A DNA stretch of 64,000 bases from an uncultured Clostridia bacterium (GCA_946407705.1 CAMJPC010000005.1:1-64000); one strand, 5' to 3'. Positions 24,728 to 33,273 are shown, counted from the stretch's first letter. The notes: generated from the letters alone by a model not told the origin. Translations and numbers: made by a program.

Positions 24728-25422
24728 TGATACGTCTTTCTTCGAGGCTTTCAGCTGTATTTGACCAGGTGAGAGCGGCCCGCACCGAGCTCGGACCGGG
24801 AAGGGTCATAGATGTGGGCTCGGACCACGGCTTCCTCGCAGTATCCTGCCTCGAAAATGATATAGCGACCGATGCTGTTTGCACTGAAATCCATAACGGT
24901 CCCGCGGAGCATTCAAAAGAAGCTTTGAGGGAAGCCGGTTTCGAAGACCGTTCACAGGTGATCGTAACTGACGGATTGAACGGGATCAGTCTCAAAGCCG
25001 GTGATGTTATCGTTATTGCAGGCATGGGCGGACTAAACATCATTGATATCATCTCAAGGTGTCTGGAAAATGAAAGCCCGGAACTGATCAGGCAGGTCAG
25101 ATTCGTTGTCCAGCCTCAGAAATCAGTCAATCTTGTAAGAAAGTTCTTTGCGGAGAAAGGTTTCGTTTTTGATGACGAGTCTGTATGCACTGACAGGGAA
25201 TTCTTTTATAATATTATGCGCATGAGCTTTAGCGGTACGTCTTATGAACTCGGGGCTTATAAGGAATGTTACGGTGTTTTGCTTCCTGCCAAAGAGAAAA
25301 ACGGAGATGCTCTTGTGAAAGCGTATTATACCCATCTTGATGAGGTTTTCGAGATAAGGTCAAGAAGTGACCTTGTGGTAAGGGAAGCCTTAAATGAAAG
25401 GATGAAACATGAAGATAAGTGA
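24727..25422 (+). CDS. trmK: tRNA (adenine-22-N1)-methyltransferase TrmK
   Basis: TrmK methylates N1 of A22 in bacterial tRNAs using S-adenosylmethionine. The 231-residue protein begins with Leu-Ser-Ser-Arg-Leu-Ser-Ala-Val, then the SAM site Val-Ile-Asp-Val-Gly-Ser-Asp-His-Gly-Phe-Leu-Ala and Val-Ile-Ala-Gly-Met-Gly-Gly, and Val-Gln-Pro-Gln-Lys-Ser, all typical of the YqfN family. ATG 24727 overlaps the dnaG stop by one base, and its end overlaps the next gene by 14 bases. The trmK-nif3 pair is conserved in Firmicutes. Confidence 0.92.
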   Translation: MIRLSSRLSAVFDQVRAARTELGPGRVIDVGSDHGFLAVSCLENDIATDAVCTEIHNGPAEHSKEALREAGFEDRSQVIVTDGLNGISLKAGDVIVIAGMGGLNIIDIISRCLENESPELIRQVRFVVQPQKSVNLVRKFFAEKGFVFDDESVCTDREFFYNIMRMSFSGTSYELGAYKECYGVLLPAKEKNGDALVKAYYTHLDEVFEIRSRSDLVVREALNERMKHEDK

Positions 25423-26173
25423 AGTAACCGGTTATCTGGACGAATGTTTTCCTAAAGAGAACGCAATGGACTATGACAATGTCGGGGTTTTGGCAGGAGA
25501 CCCCCAGAAGGCGGTGACCGCCTGCGTTCTTTCGCTTGACCTTACGGGAAAAGCTGTAGAATGTGCACGCCAGTCAGGCGCTGATCTGATCATTACTCAT
25601 CATCCGATCATATTTGGCGGAATCAATACTCTGAGCACAGAGACATATAAGGGCCGTATCCTCGTTAATCTGATCAGGAGCGGGATTTCTTGCTATGCAT
25701 GCCACACGAACCTCGACATGACCGATGAGTTCGGTAATCTCGCGATTGCTGAAGCTCTTGGTGCCGAATCTCCCGCACATCTCGACGGAACATCATGCGG
25801 TACGGTCTTTGAGATGAAGGAAGAGAGCCTTCATGAGTTCACTCATAAGGTTAAGAAAGCTCTGGGCGCCAGCGGCATAATTACGATCAATGATCCCGAA
25901 AACAAGATTAAAAAGGTGTTTGTCCAGGGCGGAGCCTTTGATGAGGACAGCATTCCTGCGATCCTGGAAAGCGGGGTTGATACCGTTCTTTCGGGAGAGA
26001 TAAAGCACCACATCTGCGTTGAGTTGGAGGAATGCGGGATCAATACCGTGATCGCAGGCCACTCGGCCACGGAACAGATATATCTGAAAAAGCTTAAAAA
26101 CAAGCTTTCCGAGCGTTTTCCGAGCCTTAATTTCATTATTAATTATAATAACGAGAAGTCTTCTGTCATTTGA
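25409..26173 (+). CDS. Nif3-like dinuclear metal centre hexameric protein
   Basis: This is a YqfO/NIF3 family protein, 254 residues, with Asp-Tyr-Asp-Asn-Val-Gly-Val, Ile-Ile-Thr-His-His-Pro-Ile-Ile-Phe-Gly-Gly and a later Gly-His-Ser-Ala-Thr-Glu that together supply the two-metal site. GTP cyclohydrolase and other activities have been proposed for the family, but no settled function is known. It lacks the long PII-like insertion of the Bacillus form. It is co-transcribed with trmK through a 14-base overlap. Confidence 0.88.
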   Translation: MKISEVTGYLDECFPKENAMDYDNVGVLAGDPQKAVTACVLSLDLTGKAVECARQSGADLIITHHPIIFGGINTLSTETYKGRILVNLIRSGISCYACHTNLDMTDEFGNLAIAEALGAESPAHLDGTSCGTVFEMKEESLHEFTHKVKKALGASGIITINDPENKIKKVFVQGGAFDEDSIPAILESGVDTVLSGEIKHHICVELEECGINTVIAGHSATEQIYLKKLKNKLSERFPSLNFIINYNNEKSSVI

Positions 26174-26186
26174 CAGGGGTTTTGAG

Positions 26187-26192
26187 TATAAT
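26187..26192 (+). promoter_or_regulatory. -10 element of the rnpB promoter
   Basis: A perfect TATAAT at 26187-26192 places the start near 26199, the first base of the RNase P RNA helix P1. The only perfect TTGACA (26170-26175) is 11 bases away, too close for a normal -35; at 17 bases there is TGTCAT. An inverted repeat CTGTCA-TT-TGACAG spans 26163-26176. Confidence 0.6.
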
Positions 26193-26198
26193 AGCAGT

Positions 26199-26551
26199 GT
26201 TTTCCCGCAGACCGAGACAATCGCGGGCGCCATCGGGCGAAAGTCCGGCGCATGAGGAAAGTCCGGGCTCCGCAGGACAGGATGCCGGGTAACTCCCGGT
26301 GAAGGCAACTTTAAGGAAAGTGCAACAGAAAAGAAAACCGCCCGCAAGGGTAAGGATGAAAAGGCGAGGTAAGAGCTCACCGGCGTTATGGAGACATAAC
26401 GGCCTTGTAAACCCCATCCGGAGCAACGTCGAGGAAACAGGCTTAACCGCTGTCCGCGGGCCTGAGGAGACGGCTTGAGCCTTGCAGAAATGCATGGCCT
26501 AGATAGATGATTGTCATATACAGAACCCGGCTTACCGGTCTGCGTGAAAAC
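26199..26551 (+). ncRNA. rnpB: RNase P RNA, bacterial type A
   Basis: This is the catalytic RNA that matures tRNA 5' ends. Helix P1 is formed by 26199-26214 and 26536-26551 with near-perfect pairing. Conserved core blocks are present: GAGGAAAGTCCGGGCTC (26254-26270), ACAGAAAA, the GGTAAGAGCTCACCG hairpin near 26370, the CTTGTAAACCCC block, and TAGATAGATGATTGTC followed by ACAGAACCCGGCTTA at the 3' end. Size is about 353 nt. No terminator follows, so purM 32 bases downstream may receive read-through. Confidence 0.95.
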
Positions 26552-26583
26552 ATAATTGTTAATTACATTTGGAGGTATACAAC

Positions 26584-27759
26584 ATGTCGGCAGAGTCTTA
26601 TTTGAGCAGAGGCGTTTCACCTACGAAGGACGAGGTAAAGGCGGCCGTAAAGAATCAGTCCAAGGGCGCGTTCCCCGGTGCATTCTGCAAACTTATAGAC
26701 GATATAGCAGGCGATCCAGAATATTGCACGGCTATCCACGCTGACGGCGCCGGAACAAAATCCTCTGTCGCATACCTCATGTATAAGGAGACCGGCAGCT
26801 ACGACTGGTTCAAAGGTCTTGCCCAGGATTCACTCGTAATGAATACTGATGACCTTGCATGCGTAGGCCTTACTTCAAACCTTATGCTTTCCAACACGAT
26901 CGGCCGTAATGCCCATCTTGTTGACGGTAAGGCTATCGCTAAGGTTATCGAGGGATACGATGAGATCATCGCCCGTCTTGCTGATCTCGGGATCGGCATC
27001 ACGATGTGCGGCGGCGAGACGGCTGACGTAGGTGACCTTGTAAGAACACTGATCGTTGATTCTACGATCGTTGCAAGAGCCAAGAGATCTGATGTCATCA
27101 ATGCAGCTAACATCAAGCCCGGTGACGTTATCGTCGGCTTAAGCTCATCAGGTCAGGCTACATATGAGACATCCTACAATTCAGGAATGTCTTCCAACGG
27201 ACTTACGGCTGCTCGTCACATGCTGCTTTCCAAGTACTACTATGAGAACTTCAAGGAATCATTCTCCGATACCGTTCCTGCAGACAAGGCTTACTGCGGC
27301 AAGTACCGTCTTACGGATAAGCTCCCCGGAGCCGACGTTACGGTAGGTGAGGCTATCCTTGCTCCTACGAGAACATTCCTTCCTGTCATCAACAAGGTCC
27401 TTGAAGGCGGCAGGGAAAGGATCCACGGCATCATCCACTGCACAGGCGGCGGTCAGGCAAAGTGCAGAGACTTCGGAACGGGCGTCAGATATGTTAAAGA
27501 CAATCTCTTCGAACTTCCTCCGCTTTTCGCTGCCATCTATGAATCCGGCGAGATCCCGATGAAGGAGATGTTCCAGGTATTCAACTGCGGTCACAGAATC
27601 GAGTTCTACGTTGACGAGAAAGAGGCTCAGAGCATTATGGATGTTGCTTCTTCATTCAACATTGATTCAAGGATCGTAGGCCATGTCGAAAAGTCTTCAA
27701 ACGGTAATACAAATGAAGTCATAATATTATCCCAGGGCGAAGAATTCGTATATAATTGA
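26584..27759 (+). CDS. purM: Phosphoribosylformylglycinamidine cyclo-ligase (long PurM form)
   Basis: The protein belongs to the PurM/AIR synthase family and probably closes FGAM to aminoimidazole ribotide in purine synthesis. The 391 residues include His-Ala-Asp-Gly-Ala-Gly-Thr-Lys-Ser near residue 52, Met-Asn-Thr-Asp-Asp-Leu-Ala-Cys-Val-Gly, Gly-Gly-Glu-Thr-Ala-Asp-Val-Gly-Asp and a late Cys-Thr-Gly-Gly-Gly-Gln. This layout and the extra ~45 residues resemble the Bacteroidetes form more than the ~345-residue form usual in Bacilli. The true start is ATG 26584 after GGAGGT; an in-frame TTG at 26569 lies before that site. No other pur gene is adjacent. Confidence 0.85.
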   Translation: MSAESYLSRGVSPTKDEVKAAVKNQSKGAFPGAFCKLIDDIAGDPEYCTAIHADGAGTKSSVAYLMYKETGSYDWFKGLAQDSLVMNTDDLACVGLTSNLMLSNTIGRNAHLVDGKAIAKVIEGYDEIIARLADLGIGITMCGGETADVGDLVRTLIVDSTIVARAKRSDVINAANIKPGDVIVGLSSSGQATYETSYNSGMSSNGLTAARHMLLSKYYYENFKESFSDTVPADKAYCGKYRLTDKLPGADVTVGEAILAPTRTFLPVINKVLEGGRERIHGIIHCTGGGQAKCRDFGTGVRYVKDNLFELPPLFAAIYESGEIPMKEMFQVFNCGHRIEFYVDEKEAQSIMDVASSFNIDSRIVGHVEKSSNGNTNEVIILSQGEEFVYN

Positions 27760-27763
27760 TTTA

Positions 27764-27787
27764 GGGATGGCTTGTGGTCGCCGTCCC
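27764..27787 (+). other. Hairpin between purM and the aquaporin gene
   Basis: GGGATGGC and GCCGTCCC can pair with one wobble over an 8-base loop. It is followed by AAATAATT rather than a T run, so it is not a convincing terminator. Confidence 0.3.
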
Positions 27788-27814
27788 AAATAATTACGGA
27801 GGACGGTGAATCTT

Positions 27815-28501
27815 ATGGAAGGTTTAAGGAAGTATGTAGCCGAGTGTATCGGTACATTCACTCTGGTACTTATTGGTTGCGGCACAGCTATGTTGACAGG
27901 CTGTGACAAGTGGGGCGGATATCTCACCACCGCATTTGCTTTCGGTCTCGTAATCGTTGGTATGGCTTATTGCGTAGGAAATATCTCCGGCTGCCATATC
28001 AATCCTGCAGTTTCTCTTGCTTGCCTTATCTCTGGAAGAATGAGCGGTAAGGATTTCGGTCTCTATTTCGTTTCTCAGACGATCGGCGCTATCTTAGGTG
28101 CTGCTGTTCTTAAGCTCATCTTCGGTTTGGGCGGAATCACAGACGCTACAGGCGGTTTAGGCTCCAATGGTCTTGCCGGTGTTAACGGCAACATTGGTGC
28201 TGGTCTCATCACAGAGATCATTCTCACATTCATTTTCATTCTCGTAATCCTTGGTGTTACCGACGGCGATTATAAGCACGGTTCATTCGGCGGTGTCGTA
28301 ATCGGTTTCTCACTCGTTATGGTTCATATCCTCGGCATCGGTCTTACAGGTACATCTGTTAACCCTGCAAGATCCATCGGACCTGCTCTCTTCGCAGGCG
28401 GTGCTGCTCTTACCAGCCTTTGGGTATTTATCGTAGGACCTTTCATCGGTGCTGCTCTTGCAGCTTTCTGCTACAAGTTCCTCGCTGCCAAGAAGGGATA
28501 A
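27815..28501 (+). CDS. Aquaporin (MIP family, AqpZ-like)
   Basis: The 228-residue membrane protein has six predicted helices and both pore motifs: His-Ile-Asn-Pro-Ala-Val and Ser-Val-Asn-Pro-Ala-Arg-Ser. A His in Val-His-Ile-Leu-Gly and the Arg after the second Asn-Pro-Ala fit the selectivity filter of a water channel rather than a glycerol facilitator. The Cys just before the first motif is unusual there. ATG 27815 is 11 bases after GGAGGA; a GTG at 27806 is too close to it. It is flanked downstream by a bidirectional terminator. Confidence 0.9.
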   Translation: MEGLRKYVAECIGTFTLVLIGCGTAMLTGCDKWGGYLTTAFAFGLVIVGMAYCVGNISGCHINPAVSLACLISGRMSGKDFGLYFVSQTIGAILGAAVLKLIFGLGGITDATGGLGSNGLAGVNGNIGAGLITEIILTFIFILVILGVTDGDYKHGSFGGVVIGFSLVMVHILGIGLTGTSVNPARSIGPALFAGGAALTSLWVFIVGPFIGAALAAFCYKFLAAKKG

Positions 28502-28543
28502 TCATTAAGTCATTTTTGATCCCCGACCGGATTGATATAATGA

Positions 28544-28571
28544 AAAGGGGGTGCATTAATGCACCCCCTTT
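28544..28571. terminator. Perfectly palindromic bidirectional terminator
   Basis: A 28-base perfect palindrome (AAAGGGGGTGCAT plus its complement around TA) lies between the aquaporin stop and the stop of the - strand glutamine synthetase gene. It ends in TTT on both strands, so it can stop both converging transcripts. Confidence 0.85.
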
Positions 28572-28592
28572 GTATTGCTTGTTTTTGCTCTG

Positions 28593-30503
28593 TCAGATCT
28601 GGTTTTCGCAATAGATCTTGTACTTCGTGCGGAGTTCGTTCATCGCGTTCTTCATTGCGAGCTGGTATTCAGAAGTCTTAGCCCAGTCGTTTGCTTTAAC
28701 TGCAGCCTTGATACGCGTGAAGATCGACTGTTTCTCATCCGTATCCTTGCCGAGAAGGTTCTTGAGATCCGTGATGTCGTTCCAGAGATGATCATCGTAT
28801 GAGCACTTGCCGTCATCTTTTCTCGTAACGTTCCTCAATGTGGAGAGGTTGGCAGGGATGATCTTTTGGAGAAGTTCCATTTCCCAACGTACGAGCATTG
28901 CCTGATAGTAGGAATCGATAACATTAGGACCGAATACGTCATCTCTTCCGAGAAGCTCGGCTACGTCAGATTCCTTAAGAGGGCTGATAGAATCGTAGAC
29001 AGTTGCTGCCGGTGTGCCGAAAAGCCTGTCTCTCTCGTTGGAATCCATGTCTTCGAAGATATCCGCTTCACATCTGTAGAGTCTGTCTGCGAGCAGATAG
29101 TCACTTTCCGTTCCGTAAGGCTTGGTAAACTCTGCTTCAAGTGCCTTCGTGTCTTTACCGGAATTGATCGCGTAATCGATTCCGTCGAGCATTGACTGAT
29201 ATACGGCGGAAAGGCAGAGATATGTGTTTGTATGCGGGTTGGGAGCTCTGAGCTCGAAACGTGTTGCATACTTGTTGTCTTCGCTTCTGACGAGACCGAG
29301 AAGAACCGATCTGTTTCTTGAAGGAGTCGCAACATCCTGTCCGAGTGAAGCAACACAGTGAGTAGGAGCCTCGAATCCCGGTGTGAGTCTCTCAAATGCA
29401 TCAGTGGTTGCTGAAACAAAAGGATTGATGACTCTGGAATAATTCTTCATGATACCGAAAAGGCATCCCCAGCCGAATACGCTTAAGAAATCTTTGCCGG
29501 GATCTTCGGGTGAGAAGAGGTTGATCTTCGATCCGTTCTTAAGATAAGCGACGGCATTTACATGCGTATGCTCACCGGAACCGGCAACGCCGGGAAGCGG
29601 CTTTGCGTTGAAGCTTACATCAAGACCGTGCAGACGGAAGATCTCCTTGATGAGGATCCTTGCGATGAGCTCATAATCAGCGCCCTGTCTTGCACCGGAA
29701 TACTTCCAGTCAACTTCGAGCTGCTCCATGATGAAGTGGAATTCACCGGAAGAGTTGAGGGAGGCCTTAACGCCGCCGACTTCCTTGTGACCCATCTCAG
29801 GACCGAAGCCGTACTTTTCGAGGATCATGATGACCTGCTCAAGTGCTGTTCTTACAACGCCCTTTGTGCGCTTCCAGTAAGATTCCTTAAGTTCCTGCGA
29901 AATGGAGAGCTGCTCGGTGCTGATGATCTCGTCAGGGGAGTTGACCCAGAATTCGAGCTCGGTAGCCGTAATGAGCGTGATCCTGTCCAGATCATCGGAA
30001 GTAAAACCGTAACTTGCGCAAAGACCGGGATTAGCAAGGAACAGTTCCTTGACTTTCTTCTCGTAATTTTCCGTACTCTTTCTGAGTATGGATCTTGAGC
30101 ATACAGCTTCACCGTTGTGGAGCAGGAAGGAAGGGATCCTCAATGTTCCTACGGGCTTGCCGGTATCCTGGTCGATGTGCTCATAGTTATAGTCGATGTA
30201 CCAGATGACCTCAGGGTCAGGTACAAGGTCAACTTTACCATCGTTCAATGTGGCAATTCCGGGCAGTACAACGGAAGAACCGTCGGTTTGGACTGCTTTT
30301 CCGTCGAGGTAATCGTCGAGATTGGAGATGAAATCCGCAATCGGGATCTTCTCATCGGTATCGTTGCCCATGAGGTCAACGGCTGCCAGAGAAACGAATT
30401 TGATCTCGGGATGAGCTGTAAGAATGGATTTGAGCTCGTTTGCTGAATGCTTGTCGGTCGGAATGACGTAGAGCAGATCCGGAATTACATGAAAATCAAT
30501 CAT
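28593..30503 (-). CDS. Glutamine synthetase (long form)
   Basis: The enzyme makes glutamine from glutamate, ammonia and ATP. The 636 residues carry Thr-Glu-Leu-Glu-Phe-Trp (metal site), Gly-Val-Ala-Gly-Ser-Gly-Glu-His-Thr-His-Val-Asn, Pro-Phe-Val-Ser-Ala-Thr-Thr-Asp-Ala and Phe-Glu-Leu-Arg-Ala-Pro-Asn-Pro-His, all glutamine-synthetase catalytic blocks. It is longer than GSI (about 440-470) and has a ~100-residue C-terminal extension with charged helices, seen in a clostridial subgroup; assignment to type III is possible but not certain. The start at 30503 follows AAGGAAG on the - strand. It is transcribed divergently from the membrane protein at 30629. Confidence 0.87.
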   Translation of the reverse strand: MIDFHVIPDLLYVIPTDKHSANELKSILTAHPEIKFVSLAAVDLMGNDTDEKIPIADFISNLDDYLDGKAVQTDGSSVVLPGIATLNDGKVDLVPDPEVIWYIDYNYEHIDQDTGKPVGTLRIPSFLLHNGEAVCSRSILRKSTENYEKKVKELFLANPGLCASYGFTSDDLDRITLITATELEFWVNSPDEIISTEQLSISQELKESYWKRTKGVVRTALEQVIMILEKYGFGPEMGHKEVGGVKASLNSSGEFHFIMEQLEVDWKYSGARQGADYELIARILIKEIFRLHGLDVSFNAKPLPGVAGSGEHTHVNAVAYLKNGSKINLFSPEDPGKDFLSVFGWGCLFGIMKNYSRVINPFVSATTDAFERLTPGFEAPTHCVASLGQDVATPSRNRSVLLGLVRSEDNKYATRFELRAPNPHTNTYLCLSAVYQSMLDGIDYAINSGKDTKALEAEFTKPYGTESDYLLADRLYRCEADIFEDMDSNERDRLFGTPAATVYDSISPLKESDVAELLGRDDVFGPNVIDSYYQAMLVRWEMELLQKIIPANLSTLRNVTRKDDGKCSYDDHLWNDITDLKNLLGKDTDEKQSIFTRIKAAVKANDWAKTSEYQLAMKNAMNELRTKYKIYCENQI

Positions 30504-30628
30504 ATTAAGTCTTCCTTGTTTTAAGAAAATCAAATAAGATTTTAACACAAGATTAGGTTAAGTATGTTTGATTTTATTTTAGATTGTTTTGTCGTATTAT
30601 AACGTGCAGAAGACGTTTTCCGGAGTGA

Positions 30629-31411
30629 ATGATGATCCTTAAGGTATTTGAAAGACTGTTGAACATAGACGATATAGACTGCAAGTGGTGCGTCCGTATC
30701 ATGTTTCTCTTAAGTGTTGTCATCAGATGCGCAGCTTTCCTGAATCCTTATTCCGATACTGATTTCACATGGTTAAACAGCTGGATGGCCAGTTTTGAAG
30801 CAGGTGATGCCCAGGCTGCCTCTACGATCCCGTTTACGTCCGGAAACATTGTTTTTCTTTGTACTGCTTTGTTTGCGCTCTTTTTCACGTTCCTTATGGG
30901 GGTTCTTTATTCCGCACTGTATGTCAGGTCTTTCCGCAAAAAGCTGAAGGAGAGGGATAATGATGAGCCGATCAAGCGCGATGATCCTGCTCCGGCAGGG
31001 CAGCTTGCCAAGAGATTCCTGATCCTTTCGCTGTTCTATCTGGCGGTTTCTCTGCCTTTTGCACTTGTCAGCTCAAATCTTTTGCTGTTTTTCCTGATCG
31101 GTTTCCCGTTTGTGTTTACGGCACCGGCCTGTTATCTTTCGGGCGATAAGGGAATGTTCCAGTCTCTGGCATATGTCGCAAAGATCACTAGGGGCTTTTA
31201 TCTGGCCCACATCAGGAGCCTCTTTCTGATCGTTCTTGTTTTCCTGTTTACGGATGCAATAGCAGGTTTGGTCTCATATGTTTCTATGACAACGTTTTAC
31301 ATACTTTCCGCCGCTTTTTCGGCCTGGAACACCATGGCTATCGGCAGATATGCGGGCATGGCTTACTGCGCCATGAGGGAAGCGTATGAGCACACTGTCG
31401 TAAAGTCCTAA
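30629..31411 (+). CDS. Integral membrane protein of unknown function
   Basis: I do not recognise the family. The 260 residues contain about six hydrophobic helices (around 25-40, 72-98, 130-148, 148-165, 190-215 and 220-240). A charged cytoplasmic loop near 105-125 holds Arg-Lys-Lys-Leu-Lys-Glu-Arg and an Asp/Glu cluster. Two adjacent ATG codons (30629 and 30632) follow CGGAG; the second has better spacing. It is a lone + strand gene between the divergent glutamine synthetase gene and the malic enzyme gene. Confidence 0.65.
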   Translation: MMILKVFERLLNIDDIDCKWCVRIMFLLSVVIRCAAFLNPYSDTDFTWLNSWMASFEAGDAQAASTIPFTSGNIVFLCTALFALFFTFLMGVLYSALYVRSFRKKLKERDNDEPIKRDDPAPAGQLAKRFLILSLFYLAVSLPFALVSSNLLLFFLIGFPFVFTAPACYLSGDKGMFQSLAYVAKITRGFYLAHIRSLFLIVLVFLFTDAIAGLVSYVSMTTFYILSAAFSAWNTMAIGRYAGMAYCAMREAYEHTVVKS

Positions 31412-31453
31412 AAATAGGGCAAAATAAGATAAGTTTTATTATACTTCGCGTAA

Positions 31454-31482
31454 TTGTATTTCAACGGGAATTCAAATATCAT
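31454..31482 (+). promoter_or_regulatory. Promoter of the malic enzyme gene
   Basis: TTGTAT at 31454-31459 and TATCAT at 31477-31482 are exactly 17 bases apart. The start would lie about 47 bases upstream of the coding region. Confidence 0.55.
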
Positions 31483-31535
31483 AAATACGCTTAAGTTAAT
31501 AGTTCCATACAGTTTTTTATACGGAGGTATCAATT

Positions 31536-32708
31536 ATGGACGTCAAAGAGAAGGCTATGCAGATGCATGAGCAGTGGGGCGGTAAGATCGAAGTTATCGC
31601 AACGGCTCCCGTAGGCACAAAGGAAGAACTTGCAATTGCTTATACGCCGGGTGTTGCTGAGCCTTGTCTCGCAATCCAGAAGGACGTTGATCTCTCATAC
31701 AAATATACAAGAAGACACAATCTCGTAGCTGTTATCACAGACGGTACTGCTGTTCTTGGTCTTGGTGACATCGGACCTGAGGCAGGTATGCCTGTTATGG
31801 AAGGTAAGTGCGCACTCTTCAAGGCTTTCGGCGATGTTGATGCTTTCCCTCTCTGCATCCGTTCCAAGGATGTTGATGAGATCGTTAACACAGTAGCACT
31901 CCTTGCGGGATCTTTCGGTGGTGTAAACCTCGAGGATATCTCTGCTCCCCGCTGCTTCGAGATCGAGAAGAAGCTCAAGGAAAGATGTGACATCCCGATC
32001 TTCCACGATGACCAGCATGGTACAGCTGTTATTACTCTTGCAGGTCTTACAAACGCTCTCAAGATCGTAGGCAAGAAGATGGAAGATATCCACGTTGTAG
32101 TCAACGGCGCAGGCGCTGCTGCTACGGCTATCACAAAGCTCCTCATCTCAAGAGGTCTTAAGAACGTTATCCTCTGCGACCGTAAGGGCGCTATCTACGA
32201 GGGAAGAGAAGGTCTCAATTCCGCTAAGGAAGAGATGGCTAAGATCACCAACCCTGAGAAGAAGGCAGGTTCTCTCGCTGAAGTTATCGTTGGAGCTGAC
32301 GTCTTCATCGGTGTTTCTGCCCCCGGCGTTCTCACGGCTGATATGGTTGCTACCATGGCTAAGGATCCGGTTGTTTTCGCTTGCGCTAACCCTGTACCTG
32401 AGATCCTTCCTGACGAGGCTAAGAAGGCAGGCGTTAAGGTTATGGCTACCGGCAGATCCGACTATCCTAACCAGGTTAACAACGTTCTCGCATTCCCCGG
32501 TATCTTCCGTGGTGCATTAGACGTAAGAGCTTCCGACATCAACGATGAGATGAAGATTGCTGCTGCAAACGCAATTGCAGGCATCGTTTCCGACGCTGAG
32601 CTCAATCCTGATTACATCCTTCCTGACGCTTTCGATCCGAGGGTTGGTAAGGCTGTTGCTGCTGCAGTTGCTCAGGCTGCTCGTGATACAGGCGTTGCCC
32701 GTATCTGA
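31536..32708 (+). CDS. NAD(P)-dependent malic enzyme
   Basis: The enzyme decarboxylates malate to pyruvate oxidatively. The 390-residue short form has Tyr-Thr-Pro-Gly-Val-Ala-Glu-Pro-Cys with the catalytic Tyr, Thr-Asp-Gly-Thr-Ala-Val-Leu-Gly-Leu-Gly-Asp, the metal-binding Phe-His-Asp-Asp-Gln-His-Gly-Thr-Ala, the dinucleotide site Gly-Ala-Gly-Ala-Ala-Ala, and Phe-Ala-Cys-Ala-Asn-Pro. Cofactor preference cannot be read with confidence. GGAGG precedes ATG 31536, and a terminator follows, so it is probably monocistronic. Confidence 0.94.
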   Translation: MDVKEKAMQMHEQWGGKIEVIATAPVGTKEELAIAYTPGVAEPCLAIQKDVDLSYKYTRRHNLVAVITDGTAVLGLGDIGPEAGMPVMEGKCALFKAFGDVDAFPLCIRSKDVDEIVNTVALLAGSFGGVNLEDISAPRCFEIEKKLKERCDIPIFHDDQHGTAVITLAGLTNALKIVGKKMEDIHVVVNGAGAAATAITKLLISRGLKNVILCDRKGAIYEGREGLNSAKEEMAKITNPEKKAGSLAEVIVGADVFIGVSAPGVLTADMVATMAKDPVVFACANPVPEILPDEAKKAGVKVMATGRSDYPNQVNNVLAFPGIFRGALDVRASDINDEMKIAAANAIAGIVSDAELNPDYILPDAFDPRVGKAVAAAVAQAARDTGVARI

Positions 32709-32721
32709 ATTTGCTAACTAA

Positions 32722-32730
32722 TGGTATAAT
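32722..32730 (+). promoter_or_regulatory. Extended -10 promoter of the Lrp-aminotransferase pair
   Basis: TGGTATAAT at 32722-32730 is a perfect extended -10. It sits right before the malic enzyme terminator hairpin, so the new transcript would start inside that hairpin. No good -35 is visible. Confidence 0.45.
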
Positions 32731-32732
32731 AT

Positions 32733-32767
32733 TCCCCGCGTATATATTACGCGGGGGATTTTCATTT
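32733..32767 (+). terminator. Terminator after the malic enzyme gene
   Basis: TCCCCGCGTA and TACGCGGGGGA form a strong GC-rich stem over a short TATAT-type loop and run into ATTTTCATTTTT. Confidence 0.82.
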
Positions 32768-32784
32768 TTGAAAGGAAGGTTCAT

Positions 32785-33273
32785 ATGATCGACGATATCG
32801 AATTGCTGAGACTTATAGAAAACAACGCCAGGCTTTCTTCCGAAGAGATAGCCGTTATGCTCGGCACGACCGCCGATGATGTTGAGAAGGAGATCAGCCG
32901 TCTTAAGCATGAGAACATCATTCTTGGTTATTCGACGATCATCAACTGGGAGAAGCAGGCACCTGATAACTGCATCGGCATGATCGAAGTCAGGATCGCG
33001 CCTGTCAAGAACAAGGGATATGACCATATTGCCCAGATCCTGAGCAAATATGACAAGGTAACGGCATGCTACCTGATGTCCGGCGGATTTGACCTCATGA
33101 TCATATACGAGGACAGCAATCTGAGAAGCATTGCTAACTTCGTTACCGAGAAGATCGCCACATTGGAGGGCGTTCTTTCAACGACAACACACTTTATCCT
33201 TAAGAAATACAAAGCTAACGGCATTATTTACGATAATCCAAATACTGACGACAGGCAGGCTGTAATTTTATGA
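32785..33273 (+). CDS. Lrp/AsnC family transcriptional regulator
   Basis: The 162 residues have an N-terminal winged helix (Ile-Glu-Leu-Leu-Arg-Leu-Ile-Glu-Asn-Asn-Ala-Arg-Leu-Ser-Ser-Glu-Glu) and a C-terminal RAM-type ligand domain with Gly-Tyr-Asp-His-Ile and Leu-Met-Ser-Gly-Gly-Phe-Asp-Leu-Met. Such proteins sense amino acids and often control an adjacent gene. Its stop overlaps the aminotransferase start by four bases, the arrangement seen for Bacillus yugG-yugH. It probably controls its own operon. Confidence 0.88.
   Translation: MIDDIELLRLIENNARLSSEEIAVMLGTTADDVEKEISRLKHENIILGYSTIINWEKQAPDNCIGMIEVRIAPVKNKGYDHIAQILSKYDKVTACYLMSGGFDLMIIYEDSNLRSIANFVTEKIATLEGVLSTTTHFILKKYKANGIIYDNPNTDDRQAVIL

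Noticed and set aside
26195..26620. Open frames across the RNase P RNA region
   Set aside because: The sequence matches the conserved RNase P RNA core with paired P1 ends, so these frames are not coding.
29562..30098. A 178-codon + strand open frame inside the glutamine synthetase gene
   Set aside because: It lies antisense to strongly conserved catalytic blocks, has no plausible ribosome site, and its composition reflects the complement of a coding strand.
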